A stretch of DNA of 64,000 nt from an uncultured Planctomycetia bacterium (GCA_937871505.1 CALMPF010000026.1:186001-250000), one strand, 5' to 3'. Shown: positions 8,248-17,094, numbered from the stretch's first letter. Numbers and translations are program-made. Notes: generated from the letters alone by a model not told the origin.

Positions 8248-9239
8248 GCGGAAGCACCGGCTGCGGAGCGGCGAGCCGAGACTCTCCGCTGCATCTCGAG
8301 CATCGCCAGGGCTCCGAGCACCGCGAGGCACCCGCCCGCCCACTGCGTCGGCGCGAGGACGGCGCCGAAGAGCGGGATCTGTGCGAGCGCGACGAGGAAG
8401 GGCTGGAGCTGGAGGACGCCCGCCGCCACGGCGACTCCGAGGTTGGCGATGGCGATGTAGTAGAAGACGTGACCGAGCGCGATCCCGATCACCGCAGAGA
8501 GCAGCAGATAGAGGAACTGCTCGGTGCTCATCTCAAGCGCCGTCATCCCGCGCAGGCCGAGGAACGCGCCATCCGCGCAGGCGTCGCCGAAGAGGAACAT
8601 CAGCGCCACCATCGCTCCGCCGGTGTACTGGCAGATGGCGGCGAAGGCGATCACCGGATGGAACCCCGACATGAAGCGGCGCACCGAGAGCCCGTACCCG
8701 GCGAAGAGCAGGCCGCTCAGGATCGCCAGCGGCACGCCCAGAAGTCGGTTCTCCCCCTCCGCAGGGCCGCCGTCGATTCCGGAGAGAAGCACCAGCGTCG
8801 TCCCGACGAGCAGGGCCGCCATCCCGAGGAGATAGCCGCGCGTCCGGATCACCGCGCGCTCGGAGGGAAACAGGAGCCACGCGCCGATGGCGACGAACAC
8901 GAGCTGGGTGCGCAGCCCGAAGGTCACCATTCCGGGGTTGATGCAGTAGTGGGCCCAGGTGAAGCAGACCTGGCCCGCCGCGTTGACCGCGCTGGGGACG
9001 ATCGATGCCACCCAGAGACCGCGCGGAAGCCGGCCGCGCACGAGAACCGCCAGCAGGACCGGCAGCCAGAGCAGGGCGCTGAAGCCGTAGCGCCAGCCGT
9101 TGCTCGTCCAGAAGTCGATCTGGTCCCGGAAGTGGTAGAGAAAAAGCGGGACGCTCGACCATCCCACGAGCGTCATCACGACGGTGATCGTCCCGCGCAG
9201 CGCCGACTGGTGAGGAACTGGGCGCGGTCCGGCCGACAT
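8160..9239 (-). CDS. EamA/DMT-superfamily permease
   Basis: 359-residue membrane protein with ten predicted hydrophobic helices in two repeats of five, the layout of the EamA drug/metabolite transporter family; substrate cannot be inferred. The paired YCINPGMVTFGLRTQLVF and YIAIANLGVAVAAGVLQL segments are the equivalent helices of the two repeats. The C-terminal ~35 residues are basic and low-complexity and overlap the convergent znuB end. TACGCT (9249-9254, minus strand) lies 9 bases before the ATG without a Shine-Dalgarno site. Confidence 0.8.
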   Translation of the reverse strand: MSAGPRPVPHQSALRGTITVVMTLVGWSSVPLFLYHFRDQIDFWTSNGWRYGFSALLWLPVLLAVLVRGRLPRGLWVASIVPSAVNAAGQVCFTWAHYCINPGMVTFGLRTQLVFVAIGAWLLFPSERAVIRTRGYLLGMAALLVGTTLVLLSGIDGGPAEGENRLLGVPLAILSGLLFAGYGLSVRRFMSGFHPVIAFAAICQYTGGAMVALMFLFGDACADGAFLGLRGMTALEMSTEQFLYLLLSAVIGIALGHVFYYIAIANLGVAVAAGVLQLQPFLVALAQIPLFGAVLAPTQWAGGCLAVLGALAMLEMQRRVSARRSAAGASAQAGPSGAEAIAPEEPRRARSRRAPRDAR

Positions 9240-9248
9240 GCGGTCGAG

Positions 9249-9254
9249 AGCGTA
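9249..9254 (-). promoter_or_regulatory. -10-like TACGCT, DMT permease
   Basis: On the minus strand TACGCT is separated from the ATG (9239) by 9 bases. Part of the TAnnnT set described under findings; divergent partner of the element at 9284. Confidence 0.45.
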
Positions 9255-9283
9255 CGCGAGCGGACCACCTCCTCCCGCGGATC

Positions 9284-9289
9284 TACGAT
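9284..9289 (+). promoter_or_regulatory. -10-like TACGAT, exported protein at 9296
   Basis: TACGAT with exactly 6 bases to the ATG at 9296; no Shine-Dalgarno sequence. Suggests a leaderless message. Confidence 0.5.
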
Positions 9290-9295
9290 CGGTCC

Positions 9296-10480
9296 ATGCG
9301 ATCTTCGCGAAGCATCTCGACGATGGCGGCGCTGCTCCTTGCCGGCGCCCTCGGCGGTCCGGCGGCGGGCTCGCCCCCCGCGGAGGCGCCCCCCCGGTAC
9401 AGCGTCATCGAGCTCCCGGCGGCGACGATCGAGCTCCTCGGTGAGGGCGAGGAGCCCCGAAAGCTCCTGCGATCGCCCGAGCGGAGCGGGGAGCGGGTCG
9501 CCGTCGAGTTCACGATCGAGGGACTGCTCAACGTGCTCGTCGAGGAGGCCCGGGTGCTCGCGGAACGTCCGCTCCCGGTGCACGTCTCGGTGACGTTTCA
9601 GGTCGCGGGCCAGGATGGCGCGCCACGGGGCGAGCTGCGCTCGAACGGCGCCGATCTCCCAAGTCACTCCCCGAGCGAGTCCGAAACCCCGAGCGGTCCT
9701 CCGTCCGGGCCGCCGGCGGTGCTGGCGACGATTGCGGGCTTCGATCTCTCGACGATGCCCTCGCACGATCCGGTCGCCGTCGCCGCCACGCGGCGCTCGC
9801 TCGAGCGCCTCCGCGGCGCAGCGCTGACCCTCGAACGGCGGGCGGACGGGACGCTTCGCGCGGTCACGGTGCCGCGCGAGCTCCTTGAGACGATGGAGTC
9901 GACAACCGTGTCGGGCGACGACGCGGCGGAGGAGGTCGAACGCAGCGCGGAGGCGGTCTCCGGCGCGACGTGGGCAGGCCCCGACGTCGGCAGCGTGCCG
10001 CAGCTTCTCGACCGGATCATCCGAGGCATGGTCGAGCTCTTTCCGCCGACTCCCTCGGTTCCGGTCGGCGTCGGTGCGAGCTGGAAGGCGACGGTCGACG
10101 AGCGGCGCAATCAAGTCGACCGGATGGTCGAGACGACGTACACGGTCAAGTCCATCGACGAGGGCGTCTCGACGATCGACGTCAGGCGGAGCTACGCGAC
10201 CCGCGAGCCCTTCCAGGCGCTGGAGGATTCGCGCGGGCCTGAGATCCGGAACGTGCGCGTGGCAAAGCTCTCAGGCCGCGGCGCGGGGACCATCAGGCTC
10301 GACGAGGGGGGCCTGGTCCCGCGCACCCTCGACATGCAGTCGATCACGTCGCTCTTCTTCGAAGGCCGGAGGATCCTCGATGGCGGTCGGCGCATCGTGC
10401 ACGAGCAGGACTTCATCGCCGTCCGCATCCCGCGCGCGGCGATCGGGGGCGGCGCTCCCGAGCGGCCTCATCGCCCCTGA
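9296..10480 (+). CDS. Exported protein of unknown function
   Basis: 394-residue protein with an N-terminal signal peptide (basic MRSSRSIS, then hydrophobic MAALLLAGALGGPAAG). No catalytic motif is recognised. The C-terminal ~180 residues (around PTPSVPVGVGASWKA, then alternating strands to the end) resemble all-beta exported planctomycete proteins of the DUF6263 kind, but this is a weak impression. A Pro/Ser/Gly-rich hinge (~120-140) separates two halves. Immediately at the stop begins a 12-bp tandem repeat (10479-10562) that in another frame would encode charged four-residue repeats, raising the possibility that the true C-terminus is longer. Confidence 0.65.
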   Translation: MRSSRSISTMAALLLAGALGGPAAGSPPAEAPPRYSVIELPAATIELLGEGEEPRKLLRSPERSGERVAVEFTIEGLLNVLVEEARVLAERPLPVHVSVTFQVAGQDGAPRGELRSNGADLPSHSPSESETPSGPPSGPPAVLATIAGFDLSTMPSHDPVAVAATRRSLERLRGAALTLERRADGTLRAVTVPRELLETMESTTVSGDDAAEEVERSAEAVSGATWAGPDVGSVPQLLDRIIRGMVELFPPTPSVPVGVGASWKATVDERRNQVDRMVETTYTVKSIDEGVSTIDVRRSYATREPFQALEDSRGPEIRNVRVAKLSGRGAGTIRLDEGGLVPRTLDMQSITSLFFEGRRILDGGRRIVHEQDFIAVRIPRAAIGGGAPERPHRP

Positions 10481-10562
10481 CCCGAAAGTGGACCTGAAAG
10501 TGGACCCGAAAGGGGACCTGAAAGGGGACCTGAAAGTGGAGCTGAGAGAGGAGTTGAGGCAG
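10479..10562. repeat. 12-bp tandem repeat, seven units
   Basis: Units of the form GACCtGAAAGtG: five near-identical copies (10479-10538) followed by two diverged ones (10539-10562). It begins inside the stop codon of the preceding gene. Read in frame 3 the array encodes D-P/L-K-V/G units grading into ELRE and ELRQ, with conservative substitutions (Asp to Glu, Lys to Arg). Confidence 0.85.
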
Positions 10563-10726
10563 GAGTCGCGACCGGATCCGCGGCTGAAGTGAGGACGCGC
10601 GGGCCGGAGGCATCCGCCGCGGGATGATCGTCGGTCGGTCGCGCCTCGGCCGGAGCGCACTCCGCGCCTCCGGGTCGCCTCGTCGGAGCCCCGCTCGAGG
10701 CGGGCCGCGAACGGGGCGTCCAGAGA

Positions 10727-10738
10727 GTCAGTACTGAC
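10727..10738. promoter_or_regulatory. Perfect 12-bp palindrome upstream of kinase gene
   Basis: GTCAGTACTGAC, 26 bases before the GTG start of the kinase at 10765. It is AT-rich relative to its surroundings and could be an operator; no matching regulator family is recognised. Confidence 0.35.
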
Positions 10739-10764
10739 GAGCGGGCAGCTCGCCCATCTTCGCC

Positions 10765-13700
10765 GTGTCGACGATCGATCCCACCCCGTTTCGCCATGCG
10801 CGCGTGAAGGAGCTCTTCGCCGCGGCGCTGGATCTGCCTCCGGCGGAACGGGTCGACTTTCTCCATGCGCGCTGCGAAGGCGACGACGCGCTTCGCGGCG
10901 AGGTCGAATCGCTCCTCGGCCATGCCGACGCTCCGGCGGTCGACATCGCCGAAGCCGCGCGCGCGGTGCAGTCCGTGGTCGCGGAGGCGCTGGGCGACTG
11001 CGACGTCGGCCACGAATCCCGGCTCGGCATCCCCGACCGAATCGCCGACTTCCGGATCATCTCGGTGCTCGGCGAAGGCGGGATGGGCGTCGTCTATCTC
11101 GCGGAGCAGGAGGCGCCGCGGCGCACCGTCGCGCTGAAGGTGATGCGGCCCGGTCTCGCAGGTCGGCAGGTGCTCCGGAGATTCCGCCGCGAGGCGGAGC
11201 TCCTCGGACGGCTCCAGCATCCCAACATCGCGCAGATCTACGCCGCCGGGACCGCGATGCTCGACGGACCGCGCGGCGCGAAGCCGGTGCCCTACTTCGC
11301 GCTGGAGTACATCCGCGGCCGGACGATCACCGAGCACTGCCGGGAGCTCGGCCTGAGCGTCGAGGATCGCGTGCGGCTCTTCGTGCAGGTCTGCGATGCG
11401 GTCGAGTACGCGCACGCGCAGGGGATCATCCATCGCGACCTCAAGCCCGCCAATGTCCTCGTCGAGCAGCGCACCGGCGGGACGACGACCGTCGGCGCGG
11501 AGGGAAGCTCCGGGTTCGGGACTCCCAAGATCCTCGACTTCGGGATCGCCCGTCGCGCGGAGGAGCCGGGCGAGCTGCTTGCGACGACGACCTTCCAGAC
11601 CGAGATCGGACAGGTCGTGGGAACGCTCCCCTACATGAGCCCGGAGCAGGTCTCGGGGGCGCCGGGCGCGGTCGATCGGCGCAGCGACATCTACTCGCTC
11701 GGCGTCGTCCTCTATCAGATGCTCGCGGGACGGCTCCCGCTGGCGGTCGGCGACCGATCGATCGCGGAGGCCGTCCGCATGGTCGGCGAGGAGGAGCCGA
11801 CGCCTCTTCGCGCCCTCGATCGCGGACTCCGGGGGGACCTCGACACGATCGTCGCGAAGTGCCTGGAGAAGGACCGGCTTCGGAGGTACCGAACCGCGGG
11901 CGAGCTCGCGGCGGATCTCCGCCGGTTTCTCGAGCATCGGCCGATCGAGGCGCGGCCTCCGAGCACGCTCTATCAGCTCGCGAAGTTCGCGCGGCGCAAC
12001 CGGGGGCTCGTCGCGGGCGTCGCACTCGCCTTCGCCACCATGCTCGCGGCGACGGCGCTCGCGGTGACCCTTGCCCGGGCCGCGATGCAGGCGCGGAGCG
12101 TCGCCGAGGAGCGGCTCGTCGAGGCGACCCGCAGCTACGAGGCCGCGGAGCTTCAGCGGCGCCGCTCGGAACGCTCCCTTTCGATCCTCTCGGGGCTGAT
12201 CGTCGCGTCCGATCCGAGCCACGCTCAGGGGCGCGAGGTCTCCACGCGCGATGTGCTCGACCACGCCCGCACGTTCCTCGCGGAGCGCGACGAGGGCGAT
12301 CCCGAGGTCTCGGCGCTGGTCGCGCATCTGGTCGGGTTCACCTACGTGCGGCTCGGGCTGCTGGCGGAGGGCGAGTCCATGCTGCGCCGGAGCGTGGAGC
12401 TGCATCGGCGCGTGGAGAGCCCGACCTCTCCGCATGACCGCCTCAACGCGATGTGCCAGCTCGGAGACGTGCTCCGCGCGCGGGGCCGATACGAGGAGGC
12501 GAAGTCGATCCTGCTTGAAACGCTCGATGCGGCGGATGCGGCCGGGGACGACGGCCTTCCGTCGACCGCCCTGGCGCTGAACAACCTCGGGGGCATCGGG
12601 GTCGCGCAGGGGCACTACCACCAGGCCGTCCTCGACTTCCGGCAGTCGCTCGAGGTCACGCGAGCGCTCGGAAACGACCGGACCGAACTCGCGATCATCA
12701 CGAGGATCGGGCTCGCCACGGCCCATCTGGGACTGTGGCAGCTCTCGGAGGCGGTGGCGATGCTCGACGAGGCGAGAGCGCTCGAGGCGGGCATCGTCCC
12801 TCCCGACCACCCCGTGGCGCAGAGCTCCGCAGCGAACCTCGCCTATGCGCGCCGGCTCCTGGGCGCCTACGACGACGCGCTCGCGCTTGGAACCGAGATT
12901 CTCGAGCTTCGTCGGGCGCGGCTGGAGCCGCTGCACCCGTCGCTGCTCTCGAGCGCCCTGAACGTCGCGGGAACGCTGATCGATCTCGGACGACCCGCCG
13001 ATGCGGAGCCGCTGGCGCGGGAGGCGCTCGAAGGCCGGATCGCCGTGCTTGGGCAGGACCACGCGCAGAGCGCGTATGCGATGACAACGCTCGCCGGAGC
13101 CTTGGCGGCGCAGGGCGGGAGAGCCCGCTTCGAGGAAGCGCAGAACCTGCTCGATGGCGCGATCGCGGTCCTGCGCGGGACGACCGGAGTTCGTGATGAG
13201 GGGCTCGCGGAAGCGCTGCTTGCGCGCTCCGCGCTGGCGGTCGCGGCGGATGCTCCGGAGGCCGCCCGCGACCTCGCGGAGGAGGCCCTCGTCGTGATCG
13301 ATCTCGGCGTGAGCAGAACCCACCCCCTCGGCGCTCGGGCGCTCGCGCGGGCGGGCGCCGCGCGGCTGGCGGCGGGCGAGCCGGAGGAGGCTCGGAGGCT
13401 CCTCGAGTCGGCCGTTGCGAGCGCGGCGGCGTCGCTCGGGAGCACCCATCCCGAGACGCGGTCGATCGCCGTGAGCCACGCCGAGGCGCTGCTTGCGGCG
13501 GGGCGCGCCGACGAGGCAAGCGCGATCGCCGACGAAGCCGCCGCCGCGCTGCGGGCGCGATTTCCGGCCGCTCCCGTCCTGGCGGCACCCGCGACGGCGG
13601 TGCACGGCGCCGCGCTAAGCGCGCTTGGCGAGACGGCGGCGGGGGAGCGGCTCATCGCCGAGGCGATCGCAGAACTGGAGGCATGCCTCGGTCCCGAGTC

Positions 13701-13866
13701 CCCCGCGGCCGAGCATGCCCGCCGCCTGCGGACGCCTCCCCCGGCGCCGAAGCGATCAGGTCGGCTGAAGAAGGGTCCGAGCCTGCGCTCGCCGCGGAGC
13801 ATCCGCCTCCGGCCGGCTCACTTCGACGGGGGAACGCGGCGCGCGGCGGCCCTCAAGCTCGATTGA
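10765..13866 (+). CDS. Membrane Ser/Thr protein kinase with TPR sensor region
   Basis: 1033-residue Hanks-type kinase. Residues ~95-390 are the kinase domain: glycine loop LGEGGMGVVYLAE from 102, Lys125 in VALKV, catalytic loop HRDLKPANVL with Asp225, DFG in LDFGIARR, and the APE-like PYMSPEQ. A helical N-terminus (~1-90) resembles the cap found in planctomycete kinases. One transmembrane segment at ~414-437 is followed by ~580 residues of Ala/Glu/Leu-rich helical repeats with TPR_12 character (for example ALNNLGGIGVAQGHYHQAV), probably outside the membrane and binding partners. GTG start. The last 111 bases overlap the convergent fur-family gene. No sigma-factor gene is adjacent, unlike many relatives. 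Confidence 0.9.
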   Translation: MSTIDPTPFRHARVKELFAAALDLPPAERVDFLHARCEGDDALRGEVESLLGHADAPAVDIAEAARAVQSVVAEALGDCDVGHESRLGIPDRIADFRIISVLGEGGMGVVYLAEQEAPRRTVALKVMRPGLAGRQVLRRFRREAELLGRLQHPNIAQIYAAGTAMLDGPRGAKPVPYFALEYIRGRTITEHCRELGLSVEDRVRLFVQVCDAVEYAHAQGIIHRDLKPANVLVEQRTGGTTTVGAEGSSGFGTPKILDFGIARRAEEPGELLATTTFQTEIGQVVGTLPYMSPEQVSGAPGAVDRRSDIYSLGVVLYQMLAGRLPLAVGDRSIAEAVRMVGEEEPTPLRALDRGLRGDLDTIVAKCLEKDRLRRYRTAGELAADLRRFLEHRPIEARPPSTLYQLAKFARRNRGLVAGVALAFATMLAATALAVTLARAAMQARSVAEERLVEATRSYEAAELQRRRSERSLSILSGLIVASDPSHAQGREVSTRDVLDHARTFLAERDEGDPEVSALVAHLVGFTYVRLGLLAEGESMLRRSVELHRRVESPTSPHDRLNAMCQLGDVLRARGRYEEAKSILLETLDAADAAGDDGLPSTALALNNLGGIGVAQGHYHQAVLDFRQSLEVTRALGNDRTELAIITRIGLATAHLGLWQLSEAVAMLDEARALEAGIVPPDHPVAQSSAANLAYARRLLGAYDDALALGTEILELRRARLEPLHPSLLSSALNVAGTLIDLGRPADAEPLAREALEGRIAVLGQDHAQSAYAMTTLAGALAAQGGRARFEEAQNLLDGAIAVLRGTTGVRDEGLAEALLARSALAVAADAPEAARDLAEEALVVIDLGVSRTHPLGARALARAGAARLAAGEPEEARRLLESAVASAAASLGSTHPETRSIAVSHAEALLAAGRADEASAIADEAAAALRARFPAAPVLAAPATAVHGAALSALGETAAGERLIAEAIAELEACLGPESPAAEHARRLRTPPPAPKRSGRLKKGPSLRSPRSIRLRPAHFDGGTRRAAALKLD

Positions 13867-14373
13867 GACTCCGTCGACCGTGACCCCGAGGTCGCGTTCG
13901 ATCGCGCGGAGCAGCTCCGGCCCGATCGCCGCGAGCAGCCGTCGGCCAAGCTCGGCAGGCAGATCCTCCACCGAGTTGTCGTCGGCAAGCCGCAGATGGA
14001 CATGATCGTGGGTGCCGGAGTCCCAGCGCCGGCCGTGGGCGGTCCGAAGGACGCGGCAAAGTCCCGCGAGCTGAAGCGTCTCGAGCGTGTTGTAGACGGT
14101 GGCGAGGCTGATGGCGCGCCGGCTGCGGATGCCGCGGGGCGAGTGCGCCTCGTCGGCATCGGCGTTGATGCTCCGATGGAGCTCTTCTGCGGTGGGGTGC
14201 TCCCCGACGCAGGCCCGCAGCGCTGCGAGGATCGCGATGCGCTGGCGCGTCGGCCTGACGCCTCGCTGCTCCAGGATGGCCCGCTCCGGGGCGATGATCT
14301 CGCAGAGGGTTCCCACGATGCGTCCATTGTTGGCCGCAAGGATCGCGCGGGTCGAGTACTCTCCGCGGTCCAT
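13756..14373 (-). CDS. Fur-family metal-responsive repressor
   Basis: 205-residue dimeric DNA-binding regulator of the Fur superfamily. The winged helix is clear: GVRPTRQRIAILAALRA, then HPTAEELHRSI, and the recognition helix SLATVYNTLETLQLAGL. The dimerisation/metal part keeps the HDHVHLRLADD motif (His-x-His ligands) but has no CxxC pairs, so the structural zinc site of classical Fur/Zur is missing. Its start codon shares the CATG of the divergent ilvC start; a GTG at 14316 would give a more typical N-terminus. The C-terminal ~30 residues are basic and overlap the kinase gene. Given the Zur-like operator before znuA it is a candidate zinc regulator, but Fur or PerR roles are equally possible. 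Confidence 0.88.
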   Translation of the reverse strand: MDRGEYSTRAILAANNGRIVGTLCEIIAPERAILEQRGVRPTRQRIAILAALRACVGEHPTAEELHRSINADADEAHSPRGIRSRRAISLATVYNTLETLQLAGLCRVLRTAHGRRWDSGTHDHVHLRLADDNSVEDLPAELGRRLLAAIGPELLRAIERDLGVTVDGVSIELEGRRAPRSPVEVSRPEADAPRRAQARTLLQPT

Positions 14374-15574
14374 GTCGAACGGTCAGGTGCCCGGTCAGTC
14401 GTCCGGTCAGTCGCCCGGCAGGCCGCGCGGAACTCCAGCCGAAGCTCCGGCAGACGAGCCGTCGCGAATGCCCCCAGCAGCGCCCGCAGGATCGTCGCGC
14501 GGCGCGGCGTCCCGAACGCTCGATGTGTTCCGCGACGCCGGCGGCGGATCCCGCTCCGAGTCCTGGATCGCGGCGCTGCGCGGGCGGCGCGTGACGATCG
14601 TCGGGTACGGCAATCAGGGGCGCCCCCATGCGCTGAACCTCCGGGAGAGCGGCGTCGCCGTCGCCATCGCCGGCAGGGATGGCTCGGCGTCGCTTCGGAG
14701 GGCGGCCTCGGAGGGCTTCGCGACGTGCGCCGTCGCGGAGGGCGCCAGCGCCGGGGATCTGGTCGTCGTCGCCGTTCCCGACGCCGAGCACGGGCCGCTC
14801 TGCATGGAGCAGCTCATCCCGCGGATGCGAGCGGGTGCGGTGCTCGGGTTCATCCATGGCTACTCCATCCGCTTCGGGCTCGTGGCCGCACCGCCCTCGG
14901 TCGGCGTGGCGATGGTCGCCCCGAAGGGGCCCGGTCCGGCGCTGCGGCGGCGCTACCTCGAGGGGACGGGAGTCCCCTGCCTCTTCGCGGTCCATCAGCC
15001 CGGAGCGCTCGGGCTCGCCGAGCCGCTGGCGCTCGCGTGGGCCGCGGCGCTCGGATGCGGCCGAGCGGGCATGATCCGCACGAGCTTCGCCGAGGAGGCC
15101 GAGAGCGACCTCTTCGGCGAGCAGGCGATCCTCTGCGGCGGCGCCATGGAGCTGGCGAAAGCCGCGTTCGCGACGCTCGTCGAGGCCGGCTATCCCTCGG
15201 AGCTGGCGTACATCGAGTGCGTCCATGAGCTCAAGCAGGTCGTCGACCTGCTCTTCGAGCGCGGCTTCGAGGGGATGTACGCGGCGATCAGCGAGACCGC
15301 GGAGTTCGGCGCGCATCGGGCCGGGCCGAGGATCGTCGACGCCGGCGTCCGGGCGCGGATGCGGGAGCTCCTCGATGAGATCCGCGGGGGCGGCTTCGCC
15401 GATGCGATGGCCTCAGATCGGCGCGCTGGCGGCCGATGGCTCGCAGCGGAACGGCGCCGCGCGGCGGAGGACCCCATCGATCGCGCCGGGGCCGTGGTGC
15501 GGTCGTGGATGCCCTGGCTCGGATCGCCATCTGCGGAATCGGTCTCCGCGGCCTGCCCGGAGGACCGCCGATGA
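14372..15574 (+). CDS. ilvC: Ketol-acid reductoisomerase (class I)
   Basis: 400-residue NADPH-dependent enzyme of valine/leucine/isoleucine synthesis. After a disordered N-terminus of ~65 residues (beginning with the 12-bp repeat coding GQVP-GQSS-GQSP) comes the Rossmann motif VTIVGYGNQGRPHA (Gly78-Gly83), then IHGYSIRFG with the catalytic His, MVAPKGPG, and the metal/substrate helices FAEEAESDLFGEQAILCGG and YIECVHELKQVVDLLFERG. It ends with the family's MPWL. The sequence is diverged (R-P-H-A instead of H-A-H-A; short loop), but all active-site acids are present. No ilvBN genes adjoin; the gene overlaps uppP by 4 bases. Confidence 0.88.
   Translation: MSNGQVPGQSSGQSPGRPRGTPAEAPADEPSRMPPAAPAGSSRGAASRTLDVFRDAGGGSRSESWIAALRGRRVTIVGYGNQGRPHALNLRESGVAVAIAGRDGSASLRRAASEGFATCAVAEGASAGDLVVVAVPDAEHGPLCMEQLIPRMRAGAVLGFIHGYSIRFGLVAAPPSVGVAMVAPKGPGPALRRRYLEGTGVPCLFAVHQPGALGLAEPLALAWAAALGCGRAGMIRTSFAEEAESDLFGEQAILCGGAMELAKAAFATLVEAGYPSELAYIECVHELKQVVDLLFERGFEGMYAAISETAEFGAHRAGPRIVDAGVRARMRELLDEIRGGGFADAMASDRRAGGRWLAAERRRAAEDPIDRAGAVVRSWMPWLGSPSAESVSAACPEDRR
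14381..14428 (+). repeat. 12-bp tandem repeat at the ilvC 5' end
   Basis: Four units GGTCAGnnGnCC, the last degenerate, coding for G-Q-x-x repeats in the disordered N-terminus of IlvC. In-frame, so copy-number changes would only lengthen or shorten the tail. Confidence 0.8.
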
Positions 15575-16434
15575 CGCCGCTTCAGGCCGTCATACTCGGC
15601 CTCGTCGAGGGCGTCACCGAGTATCTGCCGATCAGCTCGACGGGGCATCTGATCATCACGGCATGGCTTCTGGGGCTGGATCGTCCCCCAGAGACCAAGG
15701 CGGCCGTGGACGCCTTCAACATCATCCTCCAGGGCGGCGCCATCCTCGCCGTCGCCGGGCTGTATCGGTCGCGGGTCCTCTCGATGCTCCGCGGCGTCGC
15801 CGGACGCGACGTGGCCGGCCGACGGCTCCTCATCAATCTCTTCGTCGCCTTCCTGCCCGCGGCGATGGTCGGTCCCTTCCTCGACGGCTTGATCGAGCGG
15901 CATCTCTTCCGGCCGGTTCCGGTGATCATCGCGCTCTTCGTCGGCGGCGTGCTGCTGCTGGGAATCCGCCGCTGGCAGAACCGGGTCTTCGCCCGCGAGG
16001 ATGGCTTCACGACGATCGACCAGCTCTCCTGGCGCCAGGCCTTGGCGATCGGCGCGATGCAGTGCGTCGCGATGGTCCCGGGAACCAGCCGCTCGATGAT
16101 GTCGATCGTCGGCGGCATGGTGGTCGGACTTCGGCCGCGCGAGGCGGCGGAGTTCAGCTTCCTGCTGGGATTGCCGACGCTCGGAGCGGCGTGTCTCTAC
16201 AAGCTCGCGAAGTCGATCGACCAGCACGGCGCCGGCTTCATCGACCAGCTCGGCGGCTGGACTCCCGTGCTTCTCGGCATGGTCACGGCGACGATCTCCG
16301 CCGCCATCGCGGTCAAGTGGCTCGTCGGCTACCTCTCGAAGCACGGGATGGCGCTCTTCGGCTGGTACCGGATCGCGCTGGCGCTCTTCCTCGCGTGGCT
16401 GGTGTGGGGAAAGGGCTTCGACGTCGCGCCGTGA
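15571..16434 (+). CDS. uppP: Undecaprenyl-diphosphatase UppP
   Basis: 287-residue inner-membrane phosphatase (BacA family) that recycles undecaprenyl pyrophosphate to the monophosphate carrier for peptidoglycan and other envelope polymers; also confers bacitracin tolerance. Both family motifs are present: EGVTEYLPISSTGH at residues 13-26 and PGTSRS at 170-175, on about eight membrane helices. ATG 15571 overlaps the ilvC stop (ATGA); the longer upstream frame lies inside ilvC. Confidence 0.96.
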   Translation: MTPLQAVILGLVEGVTEYLPISSTGHLIITAWLLGLDRPPETKAAVDAFNIILQGGAILAVAGLYRSRVLSMLRGVAGRDVAGRRLLINLFVAFLPAAMVGPFLDGLIERHLFRPVPVIIALFVGGVLLLGIRRWQNRVFAREDGFTTIDQLSWRQALAIGAMQCVAMVPGTSRSMMSIVGGMVVGLRPREAAEFSFLLGLPTLGAACLYKLAKSIDQHGAGFIDQLGGWTPVLLGMVTATISAAIAVKWLVGYLSKHGMALFGWYRIALALFLAWLVWGKGFDVAP

Positions 16435-16499
16435 CCCGCGGGCGCGAGCGCTCGGCCGAGGCGACCCGCCGCCGCGAGGGTCGGCGCGACCGGCTTCCG

Positions 16500-16505
16500 T
16501 AGAAT
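16500..16505 (+). promoter_or_regulatory. -10-like TAGAAT before membrane protein at 16514
   Basis: TAGAAT with 8 bases to the ATG and no Shine-Dalgarno sequence. Confidence 0.4.
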
Positions 16506-16513
16506 CGCCTCGA

Positions 16514-16987
16514 ATGGGTCAGCTCACCCTCGGCCTCCGCAGCCTTGCGATCAAGGCGTTGATCTTCTTCGTCCTCGCGGCGGTGCTGGCGTGGATCCTC
16601 GGCGGAACGCTCTTCCCCCGGCCGGAACGCGTCGAGGGGGAGCCGGTGCTCTTCGGCGATCGAAGCTGGTTCGTGCGCCTGAGCGTCGGCGGGGATGCGC
16701 CGGGCGAGGCCCGCTACGAGCTGATGATGCGCGACGGCGAGCGCCGCCCGGAGCCGCAGGGGGAGTCGTTCATCGATGCATCGGAGATCGTCCTCGCGGC
16801 CGATCGGATCGTCGTCGGAATGCGGCTGCCCGGCGCGCAGGGGGGCGGATGGGTGCTTCGGGAGGTTGCCGCCGATGGCGCGGAGCGTCGCAGCCCGCTG
16901 CCGTCGCGGCTCGCGGTCGAGGAGGCGCTGGAGGCGTTTCGAGTCGGCGCGGGAAGCGAAGCGACCCGACCCTCGCCGAAGTCCTGA
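16514..16987 (+). CDS. Membrane-anchored protein of unknown function
   Basis: 157 residues: an uncleaved-looking hydrophobic helix at ~10-32 (SLAIKALIFFVLAAVLAWIL) and a soluble remainder of predicted strands with a final helix (RLAVEEALEAFRVG). No family recognised. Start supported by the TAGAAT element 8 bases upstream. It sits alone, convergent with ligA (107 bases apart). Confidence 0.65.
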   Translation: MGQLTLGLRSLAIKALIFFVLAAVLAWILGGTLFPRPERVEGEPVLFGDRSWFVRLSVGGDAPGEARYELMMRDGERRPEPQGESFIDASEIVLAADRIVVGMRLPGAQGGGWVLREVAADGAERRSPLPSRLAVEEALEAFRVGAGSEATRPSPKS

Positions 16988-17094
16988 GGCGGCGCGACTC
17001 CGCGCCGCGGGGATCGGATCGCGGAGCTCGCTGCCGCCGGGGGTCGTCCCGCTCGCCGTCGGGCCCGCATCCCGGCTGGATCGGGAGGGCCGCA

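Noticed and set aside
10468-13605. 1045-residue open frame antisense to the kinase gene
   Set aside because: It mirrors the kinase gene, has Arg/Pro/Asp-rich composition typical of high-GC antisense frames, and contains no recognisable domain.
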